From Dyadobacter jiangsuensis (GTDB lineage Bacteria; Bacteroidota; Bacteroidia; Cytophagales; Spirosomataceae): a stretch of 64,000 bases of DNA. The stretch is from the NCBI RefSeq assembly GCF_003014695.1, contig NZ_PYAS01000001.1, positions 310,001 to 374,000 on the forward strand, read 5' to 3'. The position numbers were made by a program, and so were the translations under genes. The notes below the pieces were generated by a model. It did not search any database and was not told the DNA's origin. It was given only the letters and a program-made list of their open reading frames with translations. Positions 62,563-64,000 of this stretch are shown here, piece after piece; position 1 is the first letter of the stretch, and each line of letters starts with the position of its first letter.

Positions 62563-63069
62563 ATGAAAACAATCTTTGATGCAGCTACCCGGGACGAATT
62601 GATCAGAAGGATCCGGTCACTCGAAACAAGCAATGCGGCGCAGTGGGGCAAAATGAATGTGTATCAAATGACCAGGCACTGCACGATCTGGGACGAATGG
62701 GTATTGGGCGTTCACAAACCGAAGTACAAACAGGAACTGATGGGGTGGATTTTTGGCCGAATGGCCCTGAAAACCTTCGTGAAAGACGACCGGCCTATTC
62801 AGAAGAATGTCCCGACCGGCCGGATGTTTATCGTCAAGGAGCTGGACGGCGACCTGGAACAGCAAAAGCAAATCTGGATCCGTTGCATTGCCGCTTATGA
62901 GCACTTTTCCAATCCGGATTTCATTCACGATTTTTTCGGGAAGATGACGCGCGAGCAAATCGGGATATTTGCCTACAAGCACTCGGACCATCATTTACGG
63001 CAGTTCGGCGCCGTCGATCCCGTCGCAGTGGCCGATCAGCAGCGGGGGGGCCGGCTGGTTTCTCCGTAA
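62563..63069 (+). CDS. DUF1569 (DinB-like) protein
   Basis: This 168-residue cytoplasmic protein has a DinB-like four-helix pattern with conserved His: MNVYQMTRHCTIWDEWVLG (about 31-49) and the end motif AYKHSDHHLRQFGA. The three His sites fit metal binding as in DinB/DUF1569 proteins, whose function is mostly unknown, possibly thiol-linked. The last 17 residues after the HHLRQFG motif run through seven Gs (63044-63050) and may be a drifted tail. Confidence 0.78.
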   Translation: MKTIFDAATRDELIRRIRSLETSNAAQWGKMNVYQMTRHCTIWDEWVLGVHKPKYKQELMGWIFGRMALKTFVKDDRPIQKNVPTGRMFIVKELDGDLEQQKQIWIRCIAAYEHFSNPDFIHDFFGKMTREQIGIFAYKHSDHHLRQFGAVDPVAVADQQRGGRLVSP

Positions 63070-63107
63070 CGGGTGATGAATTGCAGGCGGTATTTGGGGA
63101 AAATAGA

Positions 63108-63176
63108 AGAGGTTGTACAAATGTGTGTAAGCTGTCAGCCTGAGCGCAGACTTTACGCACATTTGATACAACCTCT
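63108..63176. terminator. Long hairpin between DUF1569 and SusD genes
   Basis: AGAGGTTGTA (63108-63117) pairs perfectly with TACAACCTCT (63167-63176), and the stem goes on inward (CAAATGTGTGTAA with TTACGCACATTTG) with one bulge and one G-T pair, about 23 bp in all. Four Ts follow on the plus strand. It lies between the convergent stops at 63069 and 63192 and likely ends both. Confidence 0.58.
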
Positions 63177-63191
63177 TTTCAATGCACCGAC

Positions 63192-64000
63192 TTAATTCCA
63201 GCCGTTAGCGATGTCTTTGGCTACGTTGGGGTTGTAGTTCTTCTCTACGTCGGGGATCGGCAGAAGGATATTTTTGTCCTGAAAAGGCTGCTTGCCGTCA
63301 CCTGGCTCGGCGGCGCGTTGCGCGTTGAGCGTCTGCTTGGCAATTCCCCAGCGGATCAGGTCGAAATACCGGCTTTGTTCGCCGCAAAGTTCCACCTGGC
63401 GTTCGCGCATGATGAGCTTCATCGCGTCGGCCTGCGCGCCCAGGCTCGTGTACGCAACGGCGCCCGAACGCTTGCGAACCTGGTTGATCAGCGCCAGCGG
63501 GTCGGCACCGGTTTTCCCTTGCTGGATTTGCGCTTCCGCGAGCATCAGGAGCACATCGGCATAGCGGATCACCTGCCCGTTAATGGAGCTTTGCGGCCCG
63601 CCATAGGAGGCTACTTCATTGTAATACTGGTATTTTTTCCAAACATAATAGCCCTGTGGGTCATCGGCTTTGAAAGGGAAGTCGATCGCGCCGCCGGCAC
63701 ATTTCTGGCAATACTGGGTGTCGCCGCCGCTTTCCTTGTTGCCGTAGAACGTAAACTTCGCACGCGGGTCCACATAGTTGGCGCTGGTGGACGGGTTTGG
63801 ATATTGGAATGATTTAACCGTTGTGGTTGGGATGTAAACATTGAACCAGTCCTTGAAACCGTATTCCTGCGCACGGTCGGAGTGGGTGGCCTTGCCGCCC
63901 CAGGTTTCCTGTCCGCCAAAAACATAGTACTGGTTGCCAATGCCCCAGTCGGTCCATTTGGCATTCATGATCTGGAAAATATTTTCAGGACTGCTCTGAT
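63192..64000 (-). CDS. SusD/RagB-family outer membrane lipoprotein, C-terminal part (cut by window edge)
   Basis: The frame reads through the Met at 63968 to the edge (QSSPENIFQI before it), so the gene goes on beyond 64000. The visible 269 residues include the SusD C-terminal features: YADVLLMLAEAQIQQGKTG (the tetratricopeptide-like helix), LINQVRKRSG, IMRERQVELCGEQSRYFDLIRWG and the end LLPIPDVEKNYNPN. SusD proteins bind glycans at the cell surface and work with a SusC TonB-dependent transporter, which should lie just upstream, outside this window. Confidence 0.92.
   Translation of the reverse strand, partial: QSSPENIFQIMNAKWTDWGIGNQYYVFGGQETWGGKATHSDRAQEYGFKDWFNVYIPTTTVKSFQYPNPSTSANYVDPRAKFTFYGNKESGGDTQYCQKCAGGAIDFPFKADDPQGYYVWKKYQYYNEVASYGGPQSSINGQVIRYADVLLMLAEAQIQQGKTGADPLALINQVRKRSGAVAYTSLGAQADAMKLIMRERQVELCGEQSRYFDLIRWGIAKQTLNAQRAAEPGDGKQPFQDKNILLPIPDVEKNYNPNVAKDIANGWN

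Noticed and set aside
63044..63050. Run of seven Gs as a frameshift in the DUF1569 gene
   Set aside because: The conserved part ends before it (HHLRQFGA), so only the tail would change; no sign that a longer domain was lost.
1..64000. CRISPR array, IS element, prophage, tRNA or rRNA
   Set aside because: No regularly spaced repeats, no transposase or integrase protein, no target-site repeats and no tRNA-like cloverleaf were seen when reading through the window.

Overview
The window looks like chromosomal DNA from a Bacteroidota bacterium, most likely a Cytophagales member close to Dyadobacter. That genus-level guess is inference from gene content, with no rRNA or marker gene to confirm it. 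Supporting signs are a SusD-type lipoprotein, a one-protein hybrid two-component regulator ending in an AraC domain, carboxypeptidase-regulatory-like outer membrane barrels, many Crp/Fnr and AraC regulators, TlpA thioredoxins with long N-terminal domains, and promoter candidates of the TTTG-N19/20-TAnnTTTG type. No tRNA, rRNA, insertion sequence, prophage or CRISPR array was seen. Genes are dense; the longest gene-free stretch is about 290 bp.

Layout. 1-4.8 kb: a LacI regulator cut by the left edge, a small basic protein, two Crp/Fnr regulators, an epoxide hydrolase, a DoxX membrane protein and a membrane-bound AraC regulator. 4.9-9 kb: an S41 protease followed by a secreted protein carrying HEEFH, a carbonic-anhydrase-like protein and an unknown protein. 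9.2-17 kb: a carbohydrate module with a hybrid two-component regulator, a GH95 alpha-L-fucosidase/galactosidase and a zinc sugar-acid dehydrogenase. 17.2-21 kb: a divergent MarR/FAD-monooxygenase pair, a diheme cytochrome and a membrane-protein/XRE pair. 21-27.7 kb: two TlpA thioredoxins, a lipoprotein, and an ECF sigma/anti-sigma operon that ends in a second S41 protease.

27.8-31.7 kb is the most unusual region. It holds a tight operon of acyl carrier protein, cytochrome P450, MBOAT O-acyltransferase and membrane-anchored SGNH protein, with its own promoter candidate. The carrier, MBOAT and SGNH parts match the logic of the Dlt cell-surface acylation system, but a P450 stands where the adenylating enzyme DltA would be expected. 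I infer a system that oxidises a carrier-bound acyl group and moves it onto a cell-surface acceptor.

31.8-43.9 kb: a LytS/LytTR two-component pair diverges from a complete RND efflux operon, which converges on a complete MFS/HlyD/TolC efflux operon. 44-49 kb: AraC, Crp and AraC regulators around a second FAD monooxygenase, then a beta-lactamase-fold hydrolase. 49-57 kb: NIPSNAP protein, gamma-glutamyltransferase, thioredoxin-fold protein, alpha/beta hydrolase, an SDR with a substituted active site and a D-2-hydroxyacid dehydrogenase. 57-61.4 kb: an outer membrane barrel, an M56 (BlaR1-like) sensor protease and a BlaI repressor, whose promoter carries a perfect 18-bp palindrome between its two promoter boxes. 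61.4-64 kb: a GlxA-type regulator, a DUF1569 protein and a SusD protein cut by the right edge.
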